From Calliphora vicina (taxonomy: Eukaryota; Arthropoda; Insecta; Diptera; Calliphoridae): DNA of 64,000 nucleotides. The stretch's first letter is position 1. Each line of letters starts with the position of its first letter. The position numbers were made by a program, and so were the translations under genes. Under the pieces are notes generated by a model. The model saw only the letters and a list, made by a program, of their open reading frames with translations. It was not told the origin of the DNA and searched no databases. Shown one piece after another: positions 28,924 through 39,760 of this stretch. The stretch is from NCBI RefSeq assembly GCF_958450345.1, contig NC_088783.1, positions 102,915,302 through 102,979,301 of the forward strand, read 5' to 3'.

Positions 28924-31407
28924 ATGACTGCGTTAAGTTTATCAAATTATAATACATATTCAAACTATAAAAAATGTGGTGAAATATTACAATCTCCGGT
29001 AATTGGAGAAAAACAATATGCCTTGTTGTGTTTGCAATGCCATGAAATTTGTTTACAATTTCAAACATTTATGATACACATAGAACAGGAACATGAAAAC
29101 TCATATCTGGATGTAATAACCAAGGAGGAAAACAAAGATTTCGGCGAGGAAGATGACATTGTCCTAAGTGAATATGGTAAAACCGATAACGAAGAAGATG
29201 AGGATAAAAAGGTGCCTTTTTTTGTAAAATGTGTGTAAGTTGTCTACAAATGTTTTTATGCTTTGTTTTTAGGATTTTCTTATGGACCCTTTAGAAGAGC
29301 CAGAGGTACTGTTGGTCAAAAATCTAGCTTCAAAGGAAAAAGATCAAGTGTGTAGCAGACAAATAAGACAATGTACACAAGAATCGAAAAGAAAATCTCA
29401 AAATAAAAAGTTACAAGACAAAGATGTTAAACAGGAACCTATTGATATCGATAGTAAATCATACAATGATGGAACTACAAATGAAATCGAGGTAATTTTC
29501 CAATTGTGGATAATTTACACATTTAATTTGTTACATTATTATTAATACAGGTAAATGTGAAGGTTTATATGGTTGTTTTTATTATTATTAAACAAATTTA
29601 AATGTGTAACATGATAATACAAATTTTCAGATAAAGTTCATATCGAACCCTTTGCGCGAAATTATCGTATGTTATATTTATACATATTAAAATATAGTGG
29701 GGATTGCATATTTCCACTAAATACATTATTCTGCTGAAATGCTATAACAATATTACTTCAATCTTAAAAATTGCCTTTACAACTTTAATTGGCAGATATG
29801 TACATAAATATATTTAAATATAATAATGTTTTTTTCTTCAGTTCGTAAATTCAAATGTACATAGTGATGAAGAAGAACTGGACATCGGAGACTTGGAGGA
29901 TAAAAAAGAGAAACTAGTAAAAATTACTAAAATAGATGACAACGAAGAATACTTCGACGATGAGTATATAAGAGATGATGATGAAGATGAAGACGAAGGT
30001 GAAGAATTTTTGGATGAAGTGAAAACACCGCCAGCCAAAAAGTCCAAAGTTAAAATGGACGATGGCCTAGACATCGATGAGTTTATGCAAAATAAAATGA
30101 AAGTTATACTATTTATAGCATCTTATCAGAAACAAGATGAATTATGGGATGCAACACGACCACCAAAATTAGTAAATCGATGTCGAAAGAAACGTGAAGA
30201 ATGTCTTAAAATCATATGTGATGAGCTGGAGCAAATGCAAATACAAATGACCACAAAAGATGTGGAGAAATGTATAAAATACATGAGAGTCCGCTATATA
30301 CGTGAAGTGCGTATACGCATGAATTATATAAAAAATAAAGATAAAGACTATAAACCTTTGTGGTTTTATGACCATTTGGAGTTTTTAAAACCCACATTAA
30401 GTTTCATACAGGAGGTAATATTGTCAATTTTAAGTATTTTCTATGTAGATCATTAAATACAAACATTGATAATTTCATTATAGCTTGAGGAGGAGCAAAT
30501 GTTGGCTAAACCGGAATTAAAAGATGAACAAATCAAAACATTAATCGATATCTACAAAACTCATGCCTGCTTATGGGACGAACAAGATATTTACTACAAC
30601 TCTGATCAGAGACGCCAGGAAACCCTCCAGACCCTGCTGACGCAAGTAAATGAGAAATTGCAATCAAATTACACTTTAGCCGAAGTAGAGGAAAAAATCG
30701 AATTTATACATAAACTAGTGAAAAAAGAAAAGGAAAATATTATAGAATTTACAGCCAATAAACCAGTTGAAGAATACAAATCATCATGTAAATTTTACGA
30801 ACATATTGAATTTCTGTTACAACACTTGGGGCCGTTCAAATGTCAGTTTTGTCCCAAAGTTCTTTCACACATATATACATTCCGTATTCATACTGCCAAA
30901 CATGATGGTTCAAAACCATTCAAATGCTCTGTATGTCAATACGAATTTACCCAGAAGCCAGGTTACGTTATACATCTAAGACGTCATACGCAAGATTTTC
31001 CCTTTGTGTGTAAATATTGTGGCAAAGGCTTTCCATGTAAGAAAGAACTCAAATTGCATTTTCAAAATCATCCAGAATACGAAAAGGAATTTATATGTGA
31101 TATATGCGGTGAAGGTTTTACACAGCAAAAACTTCTTAACTGGCATTTAAAAGCACACAATAACATAAGGGACTCCATATGCAATGTTTGTGGTAAAGGT
31201 TTTACGAATTCGAAATTATTATTTCAACACCGCACCGTACATAGTCAGCAGAAAAGTGTATGTAAATTGTGTGGTAAGACGTATGCCCATTATCGTGGTT
31301 TATCGAGACATATGACAAAAGATCATGGTACAACAGTTGCTGCAGTGGCAGCAGTTATGGGCGAAAAGCCGAAAAAAAGAGTTCTAACTTTGAATGAAAT
31401 AAATTAA
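28924..31407 (+). CDS. Double-MADF / C2H2 zinc-finger protein, four exons, ~667 aa (paralogue 3)
   Basis: Exons are 28924-29211, 29273-29491, 29842-30414 and 30484-31407, with GT-AG borders and phase 0 throughout. Exon 1 has KCGE (C18) and a C2H2-like module (C36, C39, H52, H57). Exon 2 starts DFLMDPLEEPE. Exon 3 has long Asp/Glu runs, then a MADF-like domain ending KPLWFYDHLEFL. Exon 4 has a second MADF-like segment (THACLWDEQDIYY, KFYEHIEFLLQH) and six C2H2 fingers from FKCQFCPKVL to SVCKLCGKTY. It is the most compact of the three paralogues, with no repeat in its introns. A nuclear DNA-binding regulator is the likely role, by inference. AATAAA occurs at ~31496. Confidence 0.88.
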
Positions 31408-31511
31408 AACATTATTTAATATTAATGTAGATATACATACATAGATCGTAAATTTAATTTTATATTATGTACTATACTAATAGGTTTAATAATTTTAATA
31501 AATTTATGGAC

Positions 31512-32060
31512 TAGTGAATGGTAAATCGATTACGATTATGGTCGAAAATCGATTTTCAGGGTCTAAAAACGATTATTTCGTGATCGATTATATACTCCGA
31601 TTTTTATGCTGAAATCGATTTTTGATAACGATTAATCGAAATAGAAATAAAATTCCGGAATTTTAAGTATTGTCAAGGTTTTTGCTTTCATTAAAATTTG
31701 CAATATATTAATCTTCAGCTGACATCGGAAAATATTCATGGAGGACCTAATTTTTTAATGCGAAATTTTTTCAACCTTAAGAAATTTTTATAAAAAGTGC
31801 TACGAAATTTTTTCCATAAAGTTGTCATATGTTTGCCGTTACGGTTTATAAAATGAGCACCTCAACATAAAGGAGTTATATGTAATACTCTTCCAAAAGA
31901 TGATTTTAATCCGTAATTATAGCGTATATGGGCCATTTGCTATAGTTCCAAAAAATGCAGGTCGATTATTAAAAAATCGATTATTGGGTTCGATTAATCG
32001 ACTGTAAAAATCGAAATGAAAAGTCGAAAATCGATTATTAGCATTTCATACCATTTACTA
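31512..32060. mobile_element. Non-autonomous hAT-type element with 8-bp target duplication
   Basis: The 549-bp element starts TAGTGAATGGTA and ends TACCATTTACTA (inverted repeats with few mismatches). It is flanked by exact TTATGGAC on both sides (31504-31511 and 32061-32068). An 8-bp duplication is the hallmark of hAT elements. The interior is dense in AAATCGATTA/TAATCGATT motifs in both orientations and non-coding. It lies between paralogue 3 and the RPB5 gene. Confidence 0.85.
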
Positions 32061-32069
32061 TTATGGACA

Positions 32070-32700
32070 ATTGTAATAATTGATAAACAAAAATCTTAAA
32101 ATCGAAATCAATTTAAAAGATAAAGTTTCAATCTACAAAAATCTGAAGTTTTCTAAAATGTACGCGGCTTCTTGCATGTTTATTATACGGAAAACTTGGT
32201 AAATTTTACCGCATTCGACATCGAGCGAGTGTATTTCAATTCAAATTACTTCGGTAAGAGTATTTGCTGTTATTTCTTGAACTATATTTTAATGTGGTAA
32301 ATAATTCTAACTAATCGATAACATTTATCTTTTTAAATGATAAAGAATTTGTTACTATTTTCGATCTGAAGAAGGATACATTGTAATTCGAAACGATTTC
32401 CTTTCGATAGAATTTGGGAGTTACCCGCCAGAGCAGGTCGACTTGACACTTGTATTCTTACAATTTTTTTTTTTCTTATAGAATATGTGCTCCTCTATTG
32501 GCTCGAATATCATTTTGCAACTGAATTAAAAGATTCAGATTTAATACGACTTTTTTAAGATCGACCCCACTGCACAACGGTAGCCAAACTTGATATTAAC
32601 TATCATTTCAAACATCAATGTAAATATAATTCATTAGACAATCATTTATTGATACATATTTTTAAATCTATAGTATAAAGTAAAATCTTAAAATTAAAAA
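32070..32700. other. Intergenic sequence downstream of the RPB5 gene
   Basis: On the minus strand CAATAAATGA (plus 32645-32655) lies about 70 bp past the RPB5 stop and is the likely poly(A) signal. Nothing else was recognised. Confidence 0.5.
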
Positions 32701-32719
32701 TCTGTTGTTGAAAACTACT

Positions 32720-33352
32720 TCAGCACACCAAACGGTATGAAATATAACGACCAGCTGTTTCTGATGAACGAATAATTTTTACAACTTGTCCACGTTTCAA
32801 ACCAAAATATCTAGCTACGGGATCACCGGCTTGAATTCTCATCAACATGTTCTCCTTTAGTTTGTAACGAAGCAGTAACTCTTGTTTTTCTTCAGGTGTC
32901 ATGACTACATGTTCGGGTACCAATTCATGTTCAGTAAGGTTAATCAACAATTCGGATTCCAAAAATTGTTCCAAAATATATTTAGGTGCCATATCAACTA
33001 AAGACTGCTTGGCCGATGGTGTCATGCCAGCTTGTACAACTACAACAGCACGATGTATATTTTCTTCCTGCATACGGGTACAATAGGTCTTAATAGTTTT
33101 AATACCAATCTTTGGTTCGTCAGGGAAGAAAACGAACATTTGATCTGTGGGATCATCGTTGTGGGCAACTAAAACAATAAGATCTGAACGTGCTGGTCTC
33201 TTTTCGCTGGGTTTATCGCCAAACATTTCCTTGAACTGCTCCAACGTTTGATCCAATTCATCTTGTGTGACCAAATAACCACGATCGTGGCTCAACTGCA
33301 TAATAGTTTTACGAATGCGCCATAGCTTATAGGTTTCAGCTTCATCATCCAT
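32720..33352 (-). CDS. Polr2E: RNA polymerase I/II/III shared subunit RPABC1 (RPB5)
   Basis: A 210-aa intronless frame matches eukaryotic RPB5 over its full length. The N-terminal half (about 1-140) is the jaw domain, with YKLWRIRKTIMQLSHDRGYL near the start and FFPDEPKIGIKTI in the middle. The C-terminal half (about 145-210) is the conserved assembly domain shared with archaeal subunit H: LVPEHVVMTPEE, then LLLRYKLKENMLMRIQ, then DPVARYFGLKRGQVVKI, ending GRYISYRLVC. The subunit is shared by the three nuclear RNA polymerases and sits at the downstream-DNA jaw. The length equals the family norm (~210 aa) and the start aligns with the usual MDDE start. It looks intact, single-copy and housekeeping. 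Confidence 0.97.
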   Translation of the reverse strand: MDDEAETYKLWRIRKTIMQLSHDRGYLVTQDELDQTLEQFKEMFGDKPSEKRPARSDLIVLVAHNDDPTDQMFVFFPDEPKIGIKTIKTYCTRMQEENIHRAVVVVQAGMTPSAKQSLVDMAPKYILEQFLESELLINLTEHELVPEHVVMTPEEKQELLLRYKLKENMLMRIQAGDPVARYFGLKRGQVVKIIRSSETAGRYISYRLVC

Positions 33353-33479
33353 ATTTAATATAAATTATTTTAATTAACAATGAAACAAAATGAAAATGTT
33401 AAAAATTGTACGAAATCTCCAGAAAAATCACACTTTCATTCACAACACGCCGCACACAAGTAAAATGAAATGTCAAAAT

Positions 33480-34490
33480 TTGCGTGTTGATTACAGAGCT
33501 GTATTTTCCGCTATAACAGAGATGTTATACTAGCTGGGTAAAATAAAGGCCACTTTTGGTTTTAACCCTAGAAAGATAATCATATTCTGACACGTTAAAT
33601 ATAATCATGCGTAAAATTTGATTAATTTAAAATAAACTAATGTTGATTACTTTTTTCAATATAGCTGAAGTAAAAATACCCGAGTTTTATATATATTTAT
33701 TATCAGAAAAAACAACTTCAAAACAAAAAGTATGCGTAAATTTCACGCAGATTATATTTCTAGGGTTAAAAAAAGGAATTAGTACATAATAATTTAGTTT
33801 ATGCTACGACAGTGAGTCGAACGACAACGATAATCAAAGTGGGGATTACTACAGTAATATCTTATTTTTAGAATATAATCTGATCATTATGGGTATCACT
33901 GAAGTGATTCAAAATATCTTTAACACGTTAACAGTACACAGCCAATATATGAGCTGTGAACGGAAAGCGCCAGGAGTCCACAGCCCATATGTGGTCTGTT
34001 CATCCAAACAATGTTCAAGACCATATGTGGTCTGTGGACTCTGAAAGCGATTTATAGCAGATTTTTTTCATGGCGTCCACAGCCCATATGTGGGCTATTA
34101 AAAAACACCCTTTTAGCTTTTTATATACACTTTAAAAGATATTTACTACGTTTATACGCACGACTTATTCGCAAATAATAATAATGCAATTAGAACAAAA
34201 TGCCGCATAAACAGTGAATAAATTTTTTATTTCCGAATAGCTAACTCACGAAAACAATTCCTGATTAACGACACTATTTGCAAATAAGATTTTAAACATT
34301 GCCATATGTTTTAACGTTTTTAGTTTATTAATGCGATTTTTAAACATTTCATTGTGTTTTTGCATTAATTGGATTGCAAAATTAACCAGAATTTTTGATT
34401 ATTTCATTTGCATTAAAAAAATTATCATATTTTGCTCAATAAAATATTAAATTTTACCATCCGGCATCTCATAAAAACAAGAATTTTCCG
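33480..34490. other. Intergenic region with a CCATATGTGGTCTGT inverted-repeat cluster
   Basis: At 33950-34105 the phrase GTCCACAGCCCATATGTGG occurs twice (about 33976 and 34076), and an inverted match CCATATGTGGTCTGTGGAC lies between them at ~34020-34040. The CATATG core is self-complementary. This can form hairpins and may be the end of a decayed DNA transposon. The rest of the stretch shows no gene. Confidence 0.45.
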
Positions 34491-34758
34491 TAACATACAT
34501 TGGTCGACATAAGTCTACATACGACCACAATTTCTGCCACTTTATTAGAGAAAACCCGGTAAATAAAAAAATAATATTGCAGTTTTGTTTAAAATCTATT
34601 TTTATTGCTATGTACCAAAAAAAAAAAAATGTTGTCGCAATGTAAACTTGCAAAATTATTCATAAAAAACAATAAAAAACATTGACAAAAGTCTACATAC
34701 GACCACAGCATGTCCTGGTTTTTTTAGAATAGCAACAGATAAGCATGCAATTTATTAA

Positions 34759-34986
34759 AGGTAGGGTCACACATGACAAATATTTACTCAAAAAAGCATA
34801 ACCACTTACTTTAACAAAAATTTGTTTGACGTGTTTACTCTTACAAGTGTTTTGTAAGATCAAACAGCATCAAATTAAATAAATCCTAAGTAAAATAAGT
34901 TTTTGAAATAAATAAACGAATTCAAATATATTCTAGTTAGTGGTTACGTCTTTTTCGTCAAATATTTGTCATGTGTGACCCTACCT
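34759..34986. mobile_element. MITE inside the Tc1-like element
   Basis: The 228-bp element starts AGGTAGGGTCACACATGACA and ends TGTCATGTGTGACCCTACCT, perfect inverted repeats that continue for 27 bp. TAA is repeated on each side (34756-34758 and 34987-34989). A 3-bp TAA duplication suits the PIF/Harbinger type. It is inserted between the left terminal repeat and the coding part of the Tc1-like element, so it is younger. Confidence 0.85.
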
Positions 34987-35265
34987 TAAGTCTACAGTTC
35001 AAACAATATTCAGTAACTGAAAACACTGGTAGAGTTAAAAACAAGCTGCGAAGTGGTCGCCCAAAGAAACTACATCGTAGAGATGTAATCTTCATTTTAA
35101 AAGAAGTCAACAAAAACTGAAAAGTAAATACCACAAAATTGGCCATAGAACTCGCAACAATATCAGAAGTTATTGTTCATCCACGAACAATTCAAAGAAC
35201 CTTAAATAGTAATGGTAATTAAAGCAGAACTCCTCCTAAATTAGCGAACGGATCGCAAACTTCGT

Positions 35266-35849
35266 TTGGAATTCGCCCAAAAGCACTTTGAAAAGGACAT
35301 GGAATTCTGGAAGCCAGTTTTGTTCACTGATGAGTTGAGGTATACCATATTTGGAAGTGATGGGAGAGATAAAGTATGGCGCAAAACAAATACAGCAATG
35401 GATACGAAAAAGTTACTCGCTACAGTTAAGCATGGTGTTGGCAGTGTGATGGTTTGGGGTACTGTCGCTGCTTCTGGGAAAGTTAGTGTTTGTTGAGGAT
35501 AATATGGATCGTTATCAGTACAAATCCATTTTGGAACACAATTTGAGAGCATCCGTTGATATTTTAACTCTTGGTTAAAGTTGGATTTTCAGCAAGATAA
35601 CAATCCGAAACATTGGTCTCAAATTGTCAAAGATAGGCTACTTATCATGTCCCATGACAATTGTACACACCACCTCAAAGCCCGGACGTAAATGTTATTG
35701 AGCACATGTGGGAAATTCTACAACGGAAGATCCGAAAACATCTTATTACTTGTGCACCAATGTTAAAGGAGAACCTTCCAGAAGAATGGCAAAATATAAC
35801 GTCCGCAGAACTGGAAAATGTAGTTGCTTCGATGCCCAGACGCTTGTAG
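35266..35849 (+). pseudogene. Tc1-like transposase, catalytic part, broken
   Basis: The first open part (35266-35496) contains FTDELRYTIFGSDGR, with the Asp of the DDE triad, and SVMVWGTVAASG. The segment near 35590 reads FQQDNNPKHW, with the second Asp. The last open part (35661-35849) contains PPQSPDVNVIEHMWE, the end of the catalytic domain. Each part is in a different frame or separated by stops. Confidence 0.8.
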
Positions 35850-36289
35850 ATGCCAGTGGTGGCCCAACGAAATATTGAATTTAATGAAAATTTGTATTCG
35901 CTAAAAAATGTTTATATTTTTTTAATTTTTTGTGAATAAAAGTTAAATTAATTATAAATTTAGCGATATTTTTTGTTATATTACTAAAAATGCATTTGAA
36001 ATAAAACTACATCATTACTTTATTAACTTATTATGGTTTAGAAGTCCGCGAGCTACGAAAATAATGGTCGTATGTAGACTTTTGTCGGTCACTGTATAAA
36101 CAGTGAGTTAGTTAATTGCAAATAAAATTTATTTGCGAATAGGCTACGTATAAGCGTAGTAATTGATATTTATATTTTAAATACACCGATTTTATTTATT
36201 TATTTACTTATTCATTCAGTTACAGAATCCTAGCCAAAAGGCCATAATCGGTTTCAATTACACTACTCACAATTTGATTATACATAAAA

Positions 36290-36404
36290 TAAAAATAATT
36301 CTTTTCACTTCTCACTTTTCTTAATAAGAGACATTTTTTTGGAGAAACTTGAAGAACTAACATTAGTAAATAGCTACCGGGCGAAGCCGGGCGGTCATCT
36401 AGTA
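36290..36404 (+). mobile_element. Helitron 3'-end copy
   Basis: The segment runs from TTCACTTCTCACTTTTCTTA to the hairpin ACCGGGCGAAGCCGGGCGG and ends ATCTAG followed by T. CTAG-T after a GC-rich hairpin is the canonical Helitron end. The same sequence is found at 40410-40464 plus 41480-41538, where a LINE has split it. This copy therefore shows the unoccupied LINE target. Confidence 0.75.
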
Positions 36405-36741
36405 TGATATATAATATGCGTTTACGCCAAAAACAACACTTAGCGATTTTCCTAATTTCCCTGCAATTCATATTTTTCCTCAAAATATACTAATGCAGAA
36501 TGCTATGTGCTGCAGTATATTTCCACTTGCCATTTAGTACGAAATCAATCGTAAAGTGTAGTAAATACTTCTTGTCGGCTAGAGATACAAATCAAACTTT
36601 GAACTGTTCACTTCGTTATCATATTCCTATTGTTCCTTATTGGTAAGAATCCATATTCCAAATAATTTAATAAATAATTGGAAAATTCCTAATCTTTTTG
36701 TTTTATTCCTTTTCATTTCATATTATTTGTTAAATTATTAT

Positions 36742-36873
36742 TGTTAATGTACAATTAATAACAAAATATTGTACTTTAATTGAAAACAACTTTGTATTAT
36801 AAAATCATAGAAACATTATTGTAAACTGTTTGTTGAATGAAAAAATATTGAAATATAATTTTTCATTACCTCA
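36742..36873 (+). repeat. 5' LTR of the copia element
   Basis: A 132-bp TG...CA unit nearly identical to 39761-39892. The adjacent sequence ACTACCATATTTGG may overlap the primer-binding site, but I could not match it to a tRNA. Confidence 0.9.
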
Positions 36874-37010
36874 ACTACCATATTTGGAAATTTAATATGG
36901 AATTGTTATTGCTGGAAAGGGAACTATAGGACATCATCAGTGCAGCCACTCCGGATTCTCCAGATGAAAAATGGTTTTTACGTGATGGGAAGGCAAGAGC
37001 TACAATTGGT

Positions 37011-38852
37011 TTGGCAATTGAAGAATCTCAAAAGGTTCATATCAAGAAATTGAAAACTGCCAAAGATTATTGGAATGCCTTAAAACAACATCATGAAAAA
37101 TCAAATCTTACCAATAAAGTAAGTCTTCTTCGTCAACTATCTATGAAGAAAATGAACGGTGGTCAATCAATGGAAGAACACATCACTGAATTTTTAAATA
37201 TAGTGGATCGATTAAATGATTTGGGTGAGGTAATGGAAGAACATAAAATTGTTGCCTTTTTACTTGGAAGTTTACCAGAAGAATATAATACTTTGATTTC
37301 ATCACTGGAAATGCGTCCTGAAGAAGATTTAACGATTGATCTTGTAAAAGAAAAATTACTTCAAGAATTTAAACGTAAAAATGGTAATGAACAACAAGTT
37401 GAAGTCGCTTTTAAAACTCAGAAGAAGTTTATTCCCAAATGTTATTCTTGTGGTAAGCCTGGCCATATTAAAAAGAATTGTCCTAAAAAGAAATCAAGTG
37501 ATAATCGTGCAAAAATTGCAACCAAGAATGAAAATCGAAAAGTTTGTTTTGGTGTTACATCAACAAAAATCAATGAAGATTGGTATATTGATTCTGCAGC
37601 AACATGCCATATGTGTTCTGATGAAAAGTTTTTCATAAAATTGGATAAGCAACAAACCGATATTATTTATTTGGCTGATGGTACAGAATTGAAAGCAAGT
37701 GGAACTGGAGAATGTCAATTTATCTGTCAAAATAAGAACTTTATTATACGAGATGATTTATATGTTCCAAAATTGGATGGAAGCTTGTTATCCGTAAGAA
37801 AATTGGCAATGGAAGGTTTCCGGGTGTCTTTTGATGTAAATTATTGTACCATTTCTATGAAAGGGCAAGTACATGCAACGGCAGCTATGAAGAACAATTT
37901 ATATGTGCTTAATCAAAATCATAATGCAAATAAAGTGTCTGTAAGCAAAGCAGAATGTGTTCATGTCTGGCATTGTCGCTTGGGTCATAGAAATATTCAA
38001 GCAATCCAGTCAAGCGTTGATAAGGGAATTCTACTTGGGGTAAATATTGGAAAATGTAATTGTGATTTCAAATGTGACATATGTTTAAAATCCAAGTTAA
38101 CAAGAAAACCATTTCCAAAAGTTTCAACGTCAAGAGCAGATAGTATTTTAGAATTGGTGCATGCAGACTTATGTGGACCAATGCAAAATGCAACTCCTAG
38201 TGGTAATCTATATTTCCTAACAATTATCGACGATTTTAGCAGGTATTGTTACGTCTTCTTTTTAAAAACAAAAGATATGGCTTTTGATAAAATAAAAGAG
38301 TTTATCGAATTAACTGAAAATCAATTCGAAAAGCGATTGAAAGTTATTAGAACTGACCGTGGTGGTGAATTTTGTAATAAGAAGATGAATACGTACTTAA
38401 AAAGCAAAGGAATTACTCGCCAACTTACTGCTCCTTATACGCCTGAACAGAATGGGGTCGCAGAAAGGAAAAACCGAAGTTTAATGGAAATGGCAAGGTG
38501 CATGTTAAGTGATGCTAAAATTGATAAAAAGTACTGGGCAGAAGCCGTAAATACTTCTAATTATATACAAAATCGTATGTTGTCATCAGCTACTAATGTT
38601 ACTCCGTATGAATTGTGGTTTAATAAAACTCCAAATTTGAAACATGTTCGTGTTTTTGGATCGATAGCATATGCTCACATCAATAAACAAAAACGAAGAA
38701 AGTTGGATGATGTTGCGGTCAAATGCAGTTTGGTTGGCTACTGTGATGAGTCAAAAGCTTTTCGTTTAATAAACTTAAAAACTAATAATATTATTATTAG
38801 TAGAGATGTCGAATTTATTGAATCCAGTGATGACATACATATATATTATTGA
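37011..38852 (+). pseudogene. copia gag-protease-integrase frame (N-truncated)
   Basis: The frame is open for 613 codons. Domains in order: gag (UBN2/copia-type, residues ~1-120); CCHC zinc knuckle CYSCGKPGHIKKNC (~144-157); aspartic protease with WYIDSAATCHM (~190-200); GAG-pre-integrase HHCC region (~310-370); integrase core with LVHADLCGPM, IDDFSRYCYVFF, IRTDRGGEF and PEQNGVAERKN (~375-500); and the integrase C-terminal region with LVGYC. Sequence upstream of 37011 continues in frame to a stop near 36929, showing the gag start has been lost. A stop at 38850 ends the frame before the reverse transcriptase. Confidence 0.88.
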
Positions 38853-39018
38853 AAATAATGGAAATTCTGATAACATGGTAAATTTTTTTATGCAAAATGA
38901 AAGTATTGAAGATGAAGCAGAACATATACCACAGTATGCTGAATCCTTGAATCGGCTGAAGAATTTAATTCATCTATATCATCCGAAAATGAAATTACAT
39001 CATCAATAAAATCAATGC

Positions 39019-39703
39019 ATGATATTCAAACTCGTTGAAATGCCTGAAGATCGAAAATTAGTTGGTTGTAAGTGGGTTTTCAAAATTAAGAAAACTGTTG
39101 ATGGTAATCAGAAATATAAAGCAAGGTTGGTAGCTAAAGGATTTTCGCAGAAGTATGGAGAAGATTATGATCGAGTCTTTGCCCCGGTAGTCAAGCAGAC
39201 AACTTTAAGAAGCTTATTAGCAATAGCAAGTTTTAATGATATGAAAGTTCAGCATATAGATGTCAAAACGGCTTTTCTTAATGGTGAGTTGGATACTGAA
39301 ATTTACATACGTCAACCAGAAGGTTTCATAGAACCAGGTAAAGAAAATTTAGTATGCAAATTAAAACGTAGCATTTATGGTTTGAAGCAGTCTGCTCGCT
39401 GTTGGAATCTACGAATCAATGATGTTTTAATCAATTCAGGATTCAGAAGGGGAAAGGCCGACCCATGTCTTTACGTCAAAACCATAAATAAATTAAAAGT
39501 GTACGTATTAATTTATGTAGATGACATCATAATTGCATGTAAAGATGACACTATAATAAAGACCGTTATAAATACGTTAAAAAGCAATTTTGAATTAGTT
39601 ATAAATATTGCCCAACTGATGAGATGTTAGCAGATTTATTTACTAAACCATTACAAAAAATTAAAATTTCTAAATTTAGAGAATTAGTTGGATTATCTTG
39701 TTA
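39019..39703 (+). pseudogene. copia reverse transcriptase, with RNase H deleted
   Basis: The frame contains VGCKWVFKIKKTVDG, RLVAKGFSQKYGEDY, IDVKTAFLNGELDTEIY, VCKLKRSIYGLKQS and the catalytic YVDDIIIA. After residue ~195 it jumps out of frame into CPTDEMLADLFTKPL and a tail ending at TAA (39701-39703), which is the extreme C-terminus of copia RNase H. The intervening palm/thumb end and RNase H are deleted. It is separated from the upstream frame by stops. Confidence 0.85.
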
Positions 39704-39760
39704 ATTTGTATTATTGTTACTGTTTACTTTGTTTACAATATTTGTTAGATTGAGAAGGGG

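Larger units (their letters stand above)
34497..36094 (+). mobile_element. Decayed Tc1-like transposon
   Basis: Inverted ends contain AAAGTCTACATACGACCA on the left (34688-34705, with a second left-type end at 34497-34527) and TGGTCGTATGTAGACTTTTG on the right (36065-36084), closing with CACTG and TA at 36095. The frame from ~34990 shows a helix-turn-helix part (SGRPKKLHRRDVIFILKEV), and from 35266 a catalytic part (VLFTDELRYTIFGSDGR, then KHGVGSVMVWGTVAASG). The end part reads QSPDVNVIEHMWEILQRK. Stops and frame changes separate these, so the gene is dead. Confidence 0.85.

Noticed and set aside
29838..30397. Ser-rich minus-strand frames at 29838-30074 and 30169-30397
   Set aside because: They are antisense to the acidic/MADF exon 3 of paralogue 3; the poly-Ser is the complement of Asp/Glu codons.
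36220..36483. 87-codon minus-strand frame near the Helitron end
   Set aside because: It overlaps a Helitron terminus and has no protein signature.
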